Of a stretch of 14,425 bases of DNA, positions 1-6,562 are shown one piece after another. The stretch's first letter is position 1. Every line of letters starts with the position of its first letter. Location: the NCBI GenBank assembly GCA_021151615.1, contig JAGKXA010000099.1, positions 1 to 14,425 on the forward strand. Reading direction: 5' to 3'. The stretch comes from Cellvibrionaceae bacterium. Its GTDB lineage: Bacteria > Pseudomonadota > Gammaproteobacteria > Pseudomonadales > Cellvibrionaceae. A program made the position numbers and the translations under genes. The notes under the pieces were generated by a model. It was not told the origin of the DNA and ran no database searches. It saw nothing but the letters and a program-made list of their open reading frames with translations.

Positions 1-123
1 GATATAGGTGCAGGCAATGAGCAGTTTTATATCTGTGTTGAGCGCGGTGCAGTGCTGGGTGAGAAGTGGCATCTAGCGGCAGGTACCAGCCAATCAGCCT
101 GGATGGAATTCAAGCAACTATAA
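1..123 (+). CDS. C-terminal end of an unidentified protein (partial)
   Basis: An open frame runs from the first base of the window to a TAA stop at 121-123, giving the last 40 residues of a protein whose start lies outside. The visible tail contains FYICVERGAVLGEKWHLAAG and ends in MEFKQL. It has aromatic and hydrophobic residues but no motif I recognise, and no membrane segment. The frame is supported by a strong intrinsic terminator that begins about 24 bases after the stop. Function cannot be assigned from this fragment. Confidence 0.6.
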   Translation, partial: DIGAGNEQFYICVERGAVLGEKWHLAAGTSQSAWMEFKQL

Positions 124-146
124 TTTTTTGCCCCATCCAAAAAAAC

Positions 147-180
147 AAAAAGCCGCTGCTCGTTCGAACAGCGGCTTTTT
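147..180. terminator. Bidirectional intrinsic terminator between the partial gene and mdh
   Basis: A perfect 8-bp stem AGCCGCTG (151-158) / CAGCGGCT (169-176) is extended by an A-run on the left and a T-run on the right, so it has a U-tract on either strand. It lies between the 3' ends of two convergent genes and can stop transcription from both sides. Confidence 0.9.
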
Positions 181-199
181 ATTTATCACTTACTGCGAA

Positions 200-1183
200 T
201 TAAGCAGGCAGCAATTCTTTTACTGCATCACGCTCTTCTTGCAATTCTTTTTCAGTTGCAGTCATGCGTGCGCGAGAGAACTCATTGATCTCAACACCTT
301 GAACGATTTCCCAATCGCCGTTTTTGCAAACAACGGGGAATGAGTAGATCAGGCCTTTCTCAATGCCGTAAGAACCGTCGCTGTATACACCCATGCTCAC
401 CCAATCGTTCGCTGGAGTGCCCAAAGCCCAATCGCGGATGTGGTTGATTGCAGCATTAGCCGCAGAAGCCGCCGATGAAGCACCACGTGCAGCAATAATG
501 GCAGCACCGCGCTGTTGTACGGTTGGGATGTAATCGCCTTCGTACCAGGCTTGGTCAACCAGGCTCAGTGCTGGCTTGCCATCAACCAGGGTGTTGTGCA
601 GGTCTGGATATTGGGTAGAAGAATGGTTGCCCCAGATCAGCGCCTTGGTGATGTTGTTGATGCTGGTACCGGTTTTGGTGGCCAACTGTGACAGAGCACG
701 GTTGTGATCCAGACGGGTCATTGCAGTGAATTGACGTGGGTTGATGTCCGGCGCATTGCGCTGTGCGATCAATGCGTTAGTGTTGGCCGGGTTGCCAACC
801 ACCAATACTTTGATGTTGCGTGAAGCGTGGTCGTTGATCGCTTTACCTTGTACCGAGAAGATCGCGGCGTTAGCGGCCAGCAGGTCTTTACGCTCCATAC
901 CTGGGCCACGTGGACGAGCACCTACCAACAATGCGTAATCGGTATCTTTGAAAGCAACAGCCGGGTCATCAGTAGTAACAATGCCAGCCAGCAGTGGGAA
1001 TGCACAATCGTCCAATTCCATCGCCACGCCTTGCAGCGCTTTCAGGGCCGGGGTGATTTCCAGCAATTGCAGGATTACTGGTTGGTCTTTACCCAACATA
1101 TCGCCAGCAGCAATGCGGAACAACAATGAGTAGCTGATTTGGCCAGCGGCGCCGGTGACGGTAACTCTTACGGGTGCTTTCAC
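200..1183 (-). CDS. mdh: NAD-dependent malate dehydrogenase
   Basis: Cytoplasmic TCA-cycle enzyme that interconverts L-malate and oxaloacetate with NAD. The 327-residue protein is the longer, cytosolic-like type, not the ~312-residue E. coli type. Visible motifs: the Rossmann glycine motif TGAAGQI (residues 10-16); a Glu in LLEI (residue 42) at the end of the second strand, where an acidic residue favours NAD over NADP; the mobile-loop arginines in GARPRGPGMERKD (88-100); NPANTNAL (131-138); TRLDHNR (156-162) with the catalytic Asp159; and WGNHSS (184-189) with the catalytic His187. The start is GTG (1181-1183), preceded by GGAG seven bases upstream; no in-frame ATG fits better. A TATAAT box lies about 90 bases upstream. 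The gene appears monocistronic, with a terminator immediately downstream. Confidence 0.97.
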   Translation of the reverse strand: MKAPVRVTVTGAAGQISYSLLFRIAAGDMLGKDQPVILQLLEITPALKALQGVAMELDDCAFPLLAGIVTTDDPAVAFKDTDYALLVGARPRGPGMERKDLLAANAAIFSVQGKAINDHASRNIKVLVVGNPANTNALIAQRNAPDINPRQFTAMTRLDHNRALSQLATKTGTSINNITKALIWGNHSSTQYPDLHNTLVDGKPALSLVDQAWYEGDYIPTVQQRGAAIIAARGASSAASAANAAINHIRDWALGTPANDWVSMGVYSDGSYGIEKGLIYSFPVVCKNGDWEIVQGVEINEFSRARMTATEKELQEERDAVKELLPA

Positions 1184-1271
1184 GATGAGACTCCATTTAT
1201 TCGGGTGATATTGGAAGGAAACGAAAGTTCGGCATTGTGTGCCAGGAATTTGTTACATAGGACGGGTGGGC

Positions 1272-1300
1272 ATTATAGGCATTTGCCCGAAAAATTCACC
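1272..1300 (-). promoter_or_regulatory. Probable mdh promoter (-10 TATAAT)
   Basis: On the minus strand a perfect TATAAT lies at 1272-1277, about 90 bases upstream of the mdh GTG. The hexamer 17 bases further upstream (1295-1300) reads GGTGAA and is a poor -35, so an activator or a non-standard spacing may be involved. Position and -10 quality support the call. Confidence 0.5.
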
Positions 1301-1335
1301 CCAAGAATGACATCAACTGAGAGAGATTCGCGAAA

Positions 1336-1364
1336 TTGACTGGATATTTACAGCCAGGTATTAG
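1336..1364 (+). promoter_or_regulatory. Probable sigma-70 promoter for the YkgJ-like gene
   Basis: TTGACT (1336-1341) and TATTAG (1359-1364) are separated by exactly 17 bases. They match the -35 consensus at 5 of 6 positions and the -10 consensus at about 4 of 6. The predicted transcript starts near 1371 and leaves a leader of about 115 bases before the ATG at 1487. Confidence 0.5.
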
Positions 1365-1486
1365 CTCCCTTCTTGCAAATCCATGGAATTTGCGCAAAAT
1401 CGCGGCAGTCCGAACCCGCTGGTTTTGGATTAAACCGAATAATATCCACGTTCAAATCTTCCCCTGAGATGGCATTTAGAGGTCGT

Positions 1487-1879
1487 ATGAGCACCGAATC
1501 CCCCTGCCTAAGCTGTGGCGCCTGCTGCGCGGCCTTTCGCGTTTCTTTCTATTGGGGTGAATGCCAAAGCGCTGGCGGAACCATTCCCGATGAATTAACC
1601 CTGCAAGTCACGCCTTACCACGCCTGCATGAAAGGCACCGAAAAGAATCCGGTTCATTGTGTTGCTTTAATAGGCACTCCCGGCGAACGCGTGAGCTGCT
1701 CCATTTACGAAAACCGCTCAAGCACTTGCCGGGAGTTTGATATGTTTAATGAGGATGGGAGTGTGAATGAGGCTTGCACGAGGGCCCGGGCGATTTATGG
1801 GTTGCCAGCAATAGAAATCACCGCCGAAAATTTTATGCAACCTCAAACTAACTCAACACCACCACAACATCATTGCTGA
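1487..1879 (+). CDS. YkgJ/UPF0153-like cysteine-cluster protein
   Basis: A 130-residue cytoplasmic protein with an N-terminal CLSCGACC cluster (Cys7, 10, 13, 14) and further cysteines at 26, 47, 58, 71, 81 and 97. This is the layout of the YkgJ/UPF0153 family of putative Zn- or Fe-chelating proteins (Fe-S cluster-type CxxCxxCC). SIYENRSSTCREFD (residues 72-85) matches the family's conserved IYxxRPxxCRxF segment. The biochemical role of the family is poorly defined. The ATG at 1487 was chosen because the family starts just before the cysteine cluster and an AGAGG lies four bases upstream; the open frame extends upstream to 1373 without a ribosome binding site. The gene ends inside the 3' end of the convergent dUTPase gene. 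Confidence 0.8.
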   Translation: MSTESPCLSCGACCAAFRVSFYWGECQSAGGTIPDELTLQVTPYHACMKGTEKNPVHCVALIGTPGERVSCSIYENRSSTCREFDMFNEDGSVNEACTRARAIYGLPAIEITAENFMQPQTNSTPPQHHC

Positions 1880-2493
1880 TAACGCTTCACCAACGCCTGA
1901 TACAACTCATCTTTAAACTCAGGATTACTTGCATCCAGCGATTGCACAGCTTCTACCAAATGCTCGTTGTCTTCACGGCCATCGTGCCAGTGTTTGCGGT
2001 AGGAGCCGTCTTTGTAGCCGTGGTCCTGGCGGAAGAAGTTCAGTACGTTTTTGCCAACATAGCCGCGATAGAGTTGGTCGAAACTCATATTTACGCCCGC
2101 CATCAAGCGCGCAAACAAACCAATATGAAATTGTTTATCGGCAAGCGTTGCGCCGGCGAATTTTTCCAGGTCGAGGCGAAAATCTTTTTCGTCGGTGGCG
2201 ATCACCAGTTCTTTTTGCAGACGGGCGATAATGTCATCTTGTGAGCTGCCGGATTGCAACAGGATGCTTAAACCGAAGTGCCAGATGTCAATTAATTCCA
2301 AAGCAACTTGTTCAGTGTCTGGCGATTGTTTTTTCCACCATTTCCAACCGTAGTGATCCATCAGCTCAGCGCACTCAACCCAAATAGCGCGATACCATTC
2401 GTAGCCCTGTACTTGCCAATTGGCGGTCACCTTGGTGTTCATACCATCTTGTAATTCGAGCATGATTTTAATTTGTTGATATTGTGCAGACAT
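1870..2493 (-). CDS. dUTP diphosphatase, dimeric all-alpha type
   Basis: Predicted to hydrolyse dUTP to dUMP and pyrophosphate, keeping uracil out of DNA and feeding dTMP synthesis. The 207-residue protein has the features of the dimeric dUTPase family (all-alpha NTP pyrophosphatase superfamily, related to MazG), not those of the trimeric beta dUTPase. Key segments: EWYRAIWVECAELMDHYGWK (residues 32-51) with the ExxE metal ligands Glu40 and Glu43; ELIDIW (66-71) with Glu66 and Asp69; and GKNVLNFFRQDHGY (147-160), followed by a GREDN motif (172-176). The ATG at 2493 was chosen over an upstream in-frame start because homology begins there; only a weak GAGAA precedes it. It lies 132 bases after tatD on the same strand and overlaps the YkgJ-like gene tail-to-tail by 10 bases. 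Confidence 0.85.
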   Translation of the reverse strand: MSAQYQQIKIMLELQDGMNTKVTANWQVQGYEWYRAIWVECAELMDHYGWKWWKKQSPDTEQVALELIDIWHFGLSILLQSGSSQDDIIARLQKELVIATDEKDFRLDLEKFAGATLADKQFHIGLFARLMAGVNMSFDQLYRGYVGKNVLNFFRQDHGYKDGSYRKHWHDGREDNEHLVEAVQSLDASNPEFKDELYQALVKRYQQ

Positions 2494-2520
2494 TGTTGTT
2501 CTCACATAAATTTTGAATAA

Positions 2521-2615
2521 GTATTGATACCACCCCCCTCCCAATCTCCCCCTGTATCAGGGAGAGAGACCGGTAAACACCTCCCTTATAAAGCAGCGCG
2601 CGCAGCCGGGAGGGT
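2521..2615. repeat. C/G-rich inverted-repeat block between tatD and the dUTPase gene
   Basis: Two hairpins lie side by side. One pairs 2546-2554 with 2558-2566 (nine positions, one C-A mismatch, loop TAT). The other pairs CCTCCC (2580-2585) with GGGAGG (2608-2613). The strand bias (runs of C on the plus strand, then G) differs from the flanking genes. It resembles a dispersed intergenic repeat, but only one copy is in the window, so that is inference. It could also weaken or end transcription from tatD. Confidence 0.4.
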
Positions 2616-2625
2616 TAGCGTGAGG

Positions 2626-3417
2626 TTAATTCGGTAAATATTGTTTGGCTTTGCTAAATAAGCGATAAAAATTTTCAGTCGTTTTTTCCGCTAATTCTTC
2701 CAGCGGAATTCCACGCACGTCCGCCACAAACTGCGCAACTTCACGTACGTATTTGGGCTCGTTGGGTTTACCTCGGTAGGGAATGGGGGCGAGGTAAGGA
2801 GAATCAGTTTCTACCAACAATCGATCTATCGGCATATTGCGCACCACATCGCGAATTTGTTCGGCATTTTTAAACGTGACTATGCCGGAAATGGAAATGT
2901 AGTAATTCAAATCCAGTGCGGATTTGGCCATTTCCCAATCTTCCGTAAAACAATGCAATACGCCGCTACTTTCCAGGCTGCCGTGCTCTTTAATCAATGC
3001 GAGGGTATCGGCTTTGGCTTCGCGCGTGTGAACAACTACTGGCAAACCGATTTGTTTTCCTACGCGCAAATGCAACGCAAAACTTTCGTGTTGCAATTCT
3101 TTGCTTTCGGTTTCGTAGTGATAGTCCAGGCCAGTCTCACCCAGAGCGACAACTTTGGGTTGCGCTGCCCAATTAATTAGCTGCGCTTCGCTCGCAGTAC
3201 CTTCTTTCACATCGCAGGGATGAACACCAACGGACGCCACTACGCGCGGATGCGTCTGCGCAATATCAATCACGGTTTGGATATTTTCCAAACTAATACC
3301 AATACACAGCATTTGCTGGATACCGCGCTCGTGAGCCGCCGCAATGGCCGCACTCAAATCGCCGTTGTAGGGATCCAACTTGATGCGGTCCAAATGGCAG
3401 TGGGAGTCAATCAACAT
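2626..3417 (-). CDS. tatD: TatD family metal-dependent DNase
   Basis: A 263-residue TIM-barrel metallohydrolase, by family a Mg-dependent 3'-5' exonuclease or DNA-repair nuclease in the cytoplasm. All metal ligands are visible: IDSHCHLD (residues 3-10, His6 and His8), ALGETGLDY (91-99, Glu94), VVHTREA (128-134, His130), VLHCFTED (153-160, His155) and ETDSPYLAP (203-211, Asp205). The ATG at 3417 gives the usual MLIDSHCH start. A TTG 15 bases upstream is in frame but has no better ribosome binding site. It is the PA2959-type gene that follows pilZ in Pseudomonas. Here an intrinsic terminator sits 36 bases before its start, so it may need its own promoter or read-through. Confidence 0.93.
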   Translation of the reverse strand: MLIDSHCHLDRIKLDPYNGDLSAAIAAAHERGIQQMLCIGISLENIQTVIDIAQTHPRVVASVGVHPCDVKEGTASEAQLINWAAQPKVVALGETGLDYHYETESKELQHESFALHLRVGKQIGLPVVVHTREAKADTLALIKEHGSLESSGVLHCFTEDWEMAKSALDLNYYISISGIVTFKNAEQIRDVVRNMPIDRLLVETDSPYLAPIPYRGKPNEPKYVREVAQFVADVRGIPLEELAEKTTENFYRLFSKAKQYLPN

Positions 3418-3442
3418 AAACAGCTCGCTCAAAAAAGCTCAT

Positions 3443-3478
3443 TTTAAAAACAACGAAGCCAGGCATAACCTGGCTTCG
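3443..3478 (-). terminator. Strong intrinsic terminator after pilZ, in front of tatD
   Basis: A perfect 10-bp stem pairs 3454-3463 (CGAAGCCAGG) with 3469-3478 (CCTGGCTTCG) around a 5-base loop. Read on the minus strand it is followed at once by TTGTTTTTAAAA. It should end the holB-pilZ transcript, although tatD begins only 36 bases further on. Confidence 0.85.
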
Positions 3479-3551
3479 GGGAAACTCGGTGGGAGGCAGA
3501 TTTTACATGCTGCATCCCTTACATGATATGGGCACAGGTGTTACGGGGGAA

Positions 3552-3905
3552 CTACATGGTATGGGTAGGCTTATCGGAGTTGAGCATGCCGGCCAGATAA
3601 GTTTCGATTTTGTTGATCGCGGTATTGTCCTGATCGCTAAATTGCACCCCTATTCCTGCAGCGCGATTGCCCTGGGCACCCTTCGGGGTTACCCATACCA
3701 CCTTGCCGGCAACTGGAATCTTTTCCGGTTCATCCATCAGGCTCAGCAACATAAATACTTCATCGCCCAACTTATAGCTTTTGTTAGTGGGAATAAACAT
3801 GCCGCCATTTTTCACAAAGGGCATGTAGGCTGCATAGAGCACAGCTTTATCTTTAATCGTTAGGGAAAGTATGCCGTTACGGGCACCACCGCCAATCGGT
3901 TGCAT
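3552..3905 (-). CDS. pilZ: Type IV pilus protein PilZ
   Basis: A 117-residue single-domain PilZ protein, needed in Pseudomonas and Xanthomonas for type IV pilus biogenesis, where it acts with FimX and PilB. The sequence is close to the Pseudomonas prototype: GARNGILSLTIKDK (residues 7-20), AAYMPFVKNGGMFIPT (25-40), LGDEVFMLL (46-54), KVVWVTPKGAQGNRAAGIGV (68-87) and a THTM C-terminus. The canonical c-di-GMP signatures are absent: there is no RxxxR before the domain, and KNGGMF (32-37) replaces D/NxSxxG. So, like the prototype, it should not bind c-di-GMP itself. The ATG at 3905 has AGGA about seven bases upstream. It follows holB by 91 bases and is closed by a terminator. Confidence 0.95.
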   Translation of the reverse strand: MQPIGGGARNGILSLTIKDKAVLYAAYMPFVKNGGMFIPTNKSYKLGDEVFMLLSLMDEPEKIPVAGKVVWVTPKGAQGNRAAGIGVQFSDQDNTAINKIETYLAGMLNSDKPTHTM

Positions 3906-3996
3906 AACAGATCCTGCTTCTTGATTTTATCGGGCCCGACTTCATAACCAACCACTCGCATAGGGGCCGGGGTTGAGACACTAATAGATTAGCTCA

Positions 3997-5043
3997 CTAG
4001 TGTCCAGACGCCATTGCGCGATTCGTGCTGGCGCGCAACAAAGCGCCCCAATCGAGCAATAATTCCTCTAATAACAATTGCTTATTGGGGTTTGCTCCAC
4101 TTAATAATTGACGCTTGGATACAAGAATTTTTTCTATGTAACGATGCAACAGGGGCAAACTCAGGTTGCTTAAACGCTCGCGCCACTCAACCGGCGTCAG
4201 TTCCATTTGTGGATCATTAGCGCCAGCACGCCAACGCGCCAGGCTGTGCAACAAACCCAGCAACCACTCGACCAGACCAATCACATCACCGCCCTGCCAG
4301 TTGGCGGCCACCTCAATGGCAGACACCTGCCCCAAGGTTAACCGTACGAACTGCTGCAGGGTTTGTTCGCGCTGCTCCAGGGCATCGCCTTGCAACAGGG
4401 ATAGCGCGGTTAGTGGCGCTCCGCGCGCAGCAACCAGCAACGCCTCCGGTGTGGTATTGCTGCCTACCATCAGGGGCGATAACCAATGAAGTACCTGCTC
4501 GGTACGCGGCATAGGTAATTTGCGCATCTGGCAGCGACTGCGAATCGTCGGCAATACCGCGCTGGGCGCATGGGTAACCAATATCAATAAGGTATTGGCT
4601 GCAGGTTCTTCCAGCGACTTAAGCAAGGCGTTAGCCGCATTGCCATTCATGGCTTCGGCTGGCTCGATGATGACCACTTTATAACCACCCTGCTGCGCCG
4701 TTTTGCTCAGGGATTCCGTCAGGTCACGTACCTGATCAACCTTGATTGCCTTGCCCTCTTCTTCCGGTTCCAGCCACAACAAATCCGGGTGAGTTTGGGA
4801 TTTATTCAATTCACAACCGCGACATTTGCCGCAGGGAGTTCCCTCGATTGGTGTAGCGCAGAGCAATAACTGGGCGAGCGCGTCGGCCAAGTGACGCTTA
4901 CCGATTCCTTTTGGGCCGGCGATCATCAGCGCATGGGGCAACTTTTTCGCGGCAATCTGCTGCACCAGATGCTGCCAGTCACTTAATTGCCAGGGATAGG
5001 GATGAATAGGCCACGCATGGGAGGATGTAGATGAATCGCTCAT
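3997..5043 (-). CDS. holB: DNA polymerase III subunit delta prime
   Basis: The clamp-loader subunit that, with delta and tau/gamma, opens the beta clamp and loads it on primed DNA. The 348-residue protein shows the AAA+ fold: a degenerate P-loop GPKGIGKR (residues 43-50); a zinc site with Cys62, Cys71, Cys74 and Cys77 (CGKCRGC); the Walker B/sensor region VVIIEPAEAMNGNAANALLK (123-142), followed by SLEEP; and the SRC motif (169-171) that supplies the arginine finger to the neighbouring subunit. The C-terminal half is the more variable collar domain. The ATG at 5043 has only a weak ribosome binding site. In Pseudomonas this gene follows tmk directly; here the opposite-strand rluA lies between them, so the holB promoter must be in the 108-base gap to rluA or inside rluA. 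Confidence 0.95.
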   Translation of the reverse strand: MSDSSTSSHAWPIHPYPWQLSDWQHLVQQIAAKKLPHALMIAGPKGIGKRHLADALAQLLLCATPIEGTPCGKCRGCELNKSQTHPDLLWLEPEEEGKAIKVDQVRDLTESLSKTAQQGGYKVVIIEPAEAMNGNAANALLKSLEEPAANTLLILVTHAPSAVLPTIRSRCQMRKLPMPRTEQVLHWLSPLMVGSNTTPEALLVAARGAPLTALSLLQGDALEQREQTLQQFVRLTLGQVSAIEVAANWQGGDVIGLVEWLLGLLHSLARWRAGANDPQMELTPVEWRERLSNLSLPLLHRYIEKILVSKRQLLSGANPNKQLLLEELLLDWGALLRASTNRAMASGH

Positions 5044-5088
5044 TGAATAACCAGCCAGGAATCAGTTTTTGGATAGCCCAACAAAAAT

Positions 5089-5117
5089 TTGGGCAAGCTT
5101 AGCAAATTTGCGATAAT
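5089..5117 (+). promoter_or_regulatory. Sigma-70-like promoter for rluA
   Basis: TTGGGC (5089-5094), a 17-base spacer and GATAAT (5112-5117, 5 of 6 to consensus) lie 35-63 bases upstream of the rluA ATG. The -35 hexamer also forms the right arm of a small hairpin (5076-5081 with 5089-5094). The position in the divergent holB/rluA gap supports the call. Confidence 0.55.
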
Positions 5118-5151
5118 CCGCGCCCGCTTAAATTCCTTCCCAGGCTTGATG

Positions 5152-5790
5152 ATGACCGATTTACCACTCGATATTTTGTACCTCGACGAGGATCTGCTCA
5201 TCGCCAACAAACCGGCTGGCCTGTTATGTGTGCCCGGCAAAGGCCCGGACAAACAGGATTGCCTGTACAACCGCGCGGTGAAATTTAACCCCAATGCACG
5301 GATCGCCCACCGTCTGGATCAGGGAACATCCGGTATTGTGATGTTCCCACTCAACTATCTGACCCTGAAAAACCTCACCCACAAATTTGAAGCGCGGGAG
5401 ATCCACAAACGCTATGTAGCGGTGGTTGAAGGTTTGGTAGAACAGGATGAAGGCGAAGTGAAATTGCCGCTGATATGCGATTGGCCAAATCGCCCATTGC
5501 AAAAAGTCTGTTTTGAGCACGGCAAATCAGCCCACACCCGCTATCAGGTCATTGAACGCAACACCGAACAGAACACCACTCGCGTGCTGCTGGAACCCGT
5601 CAGCGGACGCACCCATCAACTGCGCGTCCATATGCTGAGCCTTGGCCACCCCATGCTGGGTGATGGACTCTACGCCCCCGAACCTGTACTCGCCAAAGCA
5701 CCGCGCCTGCTACTGCACGCCCAGGAACTCTGGCTAAACCACCCTATCACTGGAGTGGAAATCCGTATCGAAGCCAAGGCCGATTTTTAA
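5152..5790 (+). CDS. rluA: RluA-type rRNA/tRNA pseudouridine synthase
   Basis: Converts uridine to pseudouridine; E. coli RluA acts on 23S rRNA U746 and on U32 of some tRNAs. The 212-residue protein has no S4 domain and matches RluA through most of its length: NKPAGLLCVPG (residues 19-29), the catalytic HRLDQGTSG (53-61, nucleophile Asp56), HKRYVAVVEG (85-94), LPLICDWPNRP (105-115), a KVCFEHGK segment, GRTHQLRVHM (152-161) and the end EAKADF. The block LPLICDWPNRP is specific enough to prefer RluA over RluB-RluF. There are adjacent ATG codons at 5149 and 5152; the second has an AGG seven bases upstream and was chosen. The gene lies opposite to holB and tmk and ends 20 bases from the tmk 3' end, with no clear terminator between. 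Confidence 0.9.
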   Translation: MTDLPLDILYLDEDLLIANKPAGLLCVPGKGPDKQDCLYNRAVKFNPNARIAHRLDQGTSGIVMFPLNYLTLKNLTHKFEAREIHKRYVAVVEGLVEQDEGEVKLPLICDWPNRPLQKVCFEHGKSAHTRYQVIERNTEQNTTRVLLEPVSGRTHQLRVHMLSLGHPMLGDGLYAPEPVLAKAPRLLLHAQELWLNHPITGVEIRIEAKADF

Positions 5791-5810
5791 TCGTTATTCT
5801 TCACCAGCCG

Positions 5811-6434
5811 CTACTTCAATAACGCCGCTAGCACTCGATCAATCTCTGCCTGGACTTCCGGCAGGGTTTTTCCGGCATCCACCAAGGCGTAGCGCTCCGG
5901 CGCCACATGTGCGCGCTGGCGATAAGCCGCCCTCACCCGCTCGAAAAAACCGATAGTTTCACTTTCAAATCGGTCCAGCTCACCGCGCTGGCGGGCGCGA
6001 TTCAGGCCCAACTCTACATCGATATCCAGAATGAGCGTGAGATCCGGGCGCAAATCGCCTTGAACCAACTGCTCCAATTGCTCAATCACCGCTTTACTCA
6101 AACCACGACCACCGCCTTGATAGGCGTAAGTCGCATCAGTAAAGCGGTCACTCAATACCCAGGCACCGCGCGCCAGCGCCGGCTTAATCACCTGCGCCAG
6201 ATGCTGCGCACGCGCGGCAAACACCAGCAACAATTCGGCGGTTTCATCAACAGGCTCATCGCGTTTGCTGAGCAAAAGCCCACGCACTTCCTCCGCCAAG
6301 GGCGTGCCGCCCGGCTCGCGGGTAACAATGACTTCCAGGCCACGCGCTGTAAGCCAATCGCGCACAAACGCCAAATTGGTGCTTTTTCCAACACCTTCAG
6401 TGCCTTCAATGGTGAGAAACTTGCCTCTTTGCAT
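5811..6434 (-). CDS. tmk: Thymidylate kinase
   Basis: Phosphorylates dTMP to dTDP with ATP, a step shared by the de novo and salvage pathways to dTTP. The 207-residue protein has the P-loop EGTEGVGKST (residues 10-19); REPGGTPLAEEVR (39-51), which contacts dTMP; the DRF segment SDRFTDATYAYQGGGRGL (95-112), of the DR(Y/F) type; and a LID with RARQRGELDRFE (146-157), whose arginines mark the type II (E. coli-like) enzyme. The ATG at 6434 has AAAGG only about three bases upstream, a tight spacing, but no better in-frame start was seen. mltG and pabC, which precede tmk in many gammaproteobacteria, are absent here; ppiB is the divergent neighbour. Confidence 0.96.
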   Translation of the reverse strand: MQRGKFLTIEGTEGVGKSTNLAFVRDWLTARGLEVIVTREPGGTPLAEEVRGLLLSKRDEPVDETAELLLVFAARAQHLAQVIKPALARGAWVLSDRFTDATYAYQGGGRGLSKAVIEQLEQLVQGDLRPDLTLILDIDVELGLNRARQRGELDRFESETIGFFERVRAAYRQRAHVAPERYALVDAGKTLPEVQAEIDRVLAALLK

Positions 6435-6562
6435 ATGCCTTTCTTCATCAAAAAATTTAATCGGGTTTGCGATTCCTTCCCCATCGGGGAGCGCGTATCA
6501 TACCGGCTTTTTGACCGCACACTCGCTTTATTCACCCGTGTTACCCCTAAGGGAGACTTATC

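Larger units (their letters stand above)
1184..1486. other. Divergent intergenic region between mdh and the YkgJ-like gene
   Basis: This 303-base stretch has no convincing gene. It carries the likely mdh promoter (minus, about 1272-1300) and a likely promoter for the plus-strand gene (1336-1364). In the plus-strand leader there is a near-palindrome at 1375-1393 (GCAAAT...ATTTGC around a central CCATGG) that could be an operator or a weak hairpin. An open frame from 1373 runs in frame into the plus-strand gene, but it lacks a ribosome binding site and its translation is not family-like. Confidence 0.6.

Noticed and set aside
1373..1486. In-frame N-terminal extension of the YkgJ-like gene
   Set aside because: No ribosome binding site, overlaps the predicted leader, and the family begins just before the cysteine cluster.
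1873..2244. Plus-strand open frame of 123 codons inside the dUTPase gene
   Set aside because: Antisense to a conserved gene with intact catalytic motifs; no ribosome site and no family resemblance.
3489..3863. Plus-strand open frame of 124 codons over pilZ
   Set aside because: Antisense shadow of a highly conserved pilZ.
3906..3996. Possible small gene in the holB-pilZ gap (an ATG near 3950 on the minus strand)
   Set aside because: The frame runs on into pilZ out of phase and has no ribosome site; only a spacer is supported.
5040..5294. Minus-strand open frame across the rluA 5' end and its promoter
   Set aside because: Antisense to rluA and its promoter; no supporting motifs. The divergent holB/rluA arrangement explains the region.
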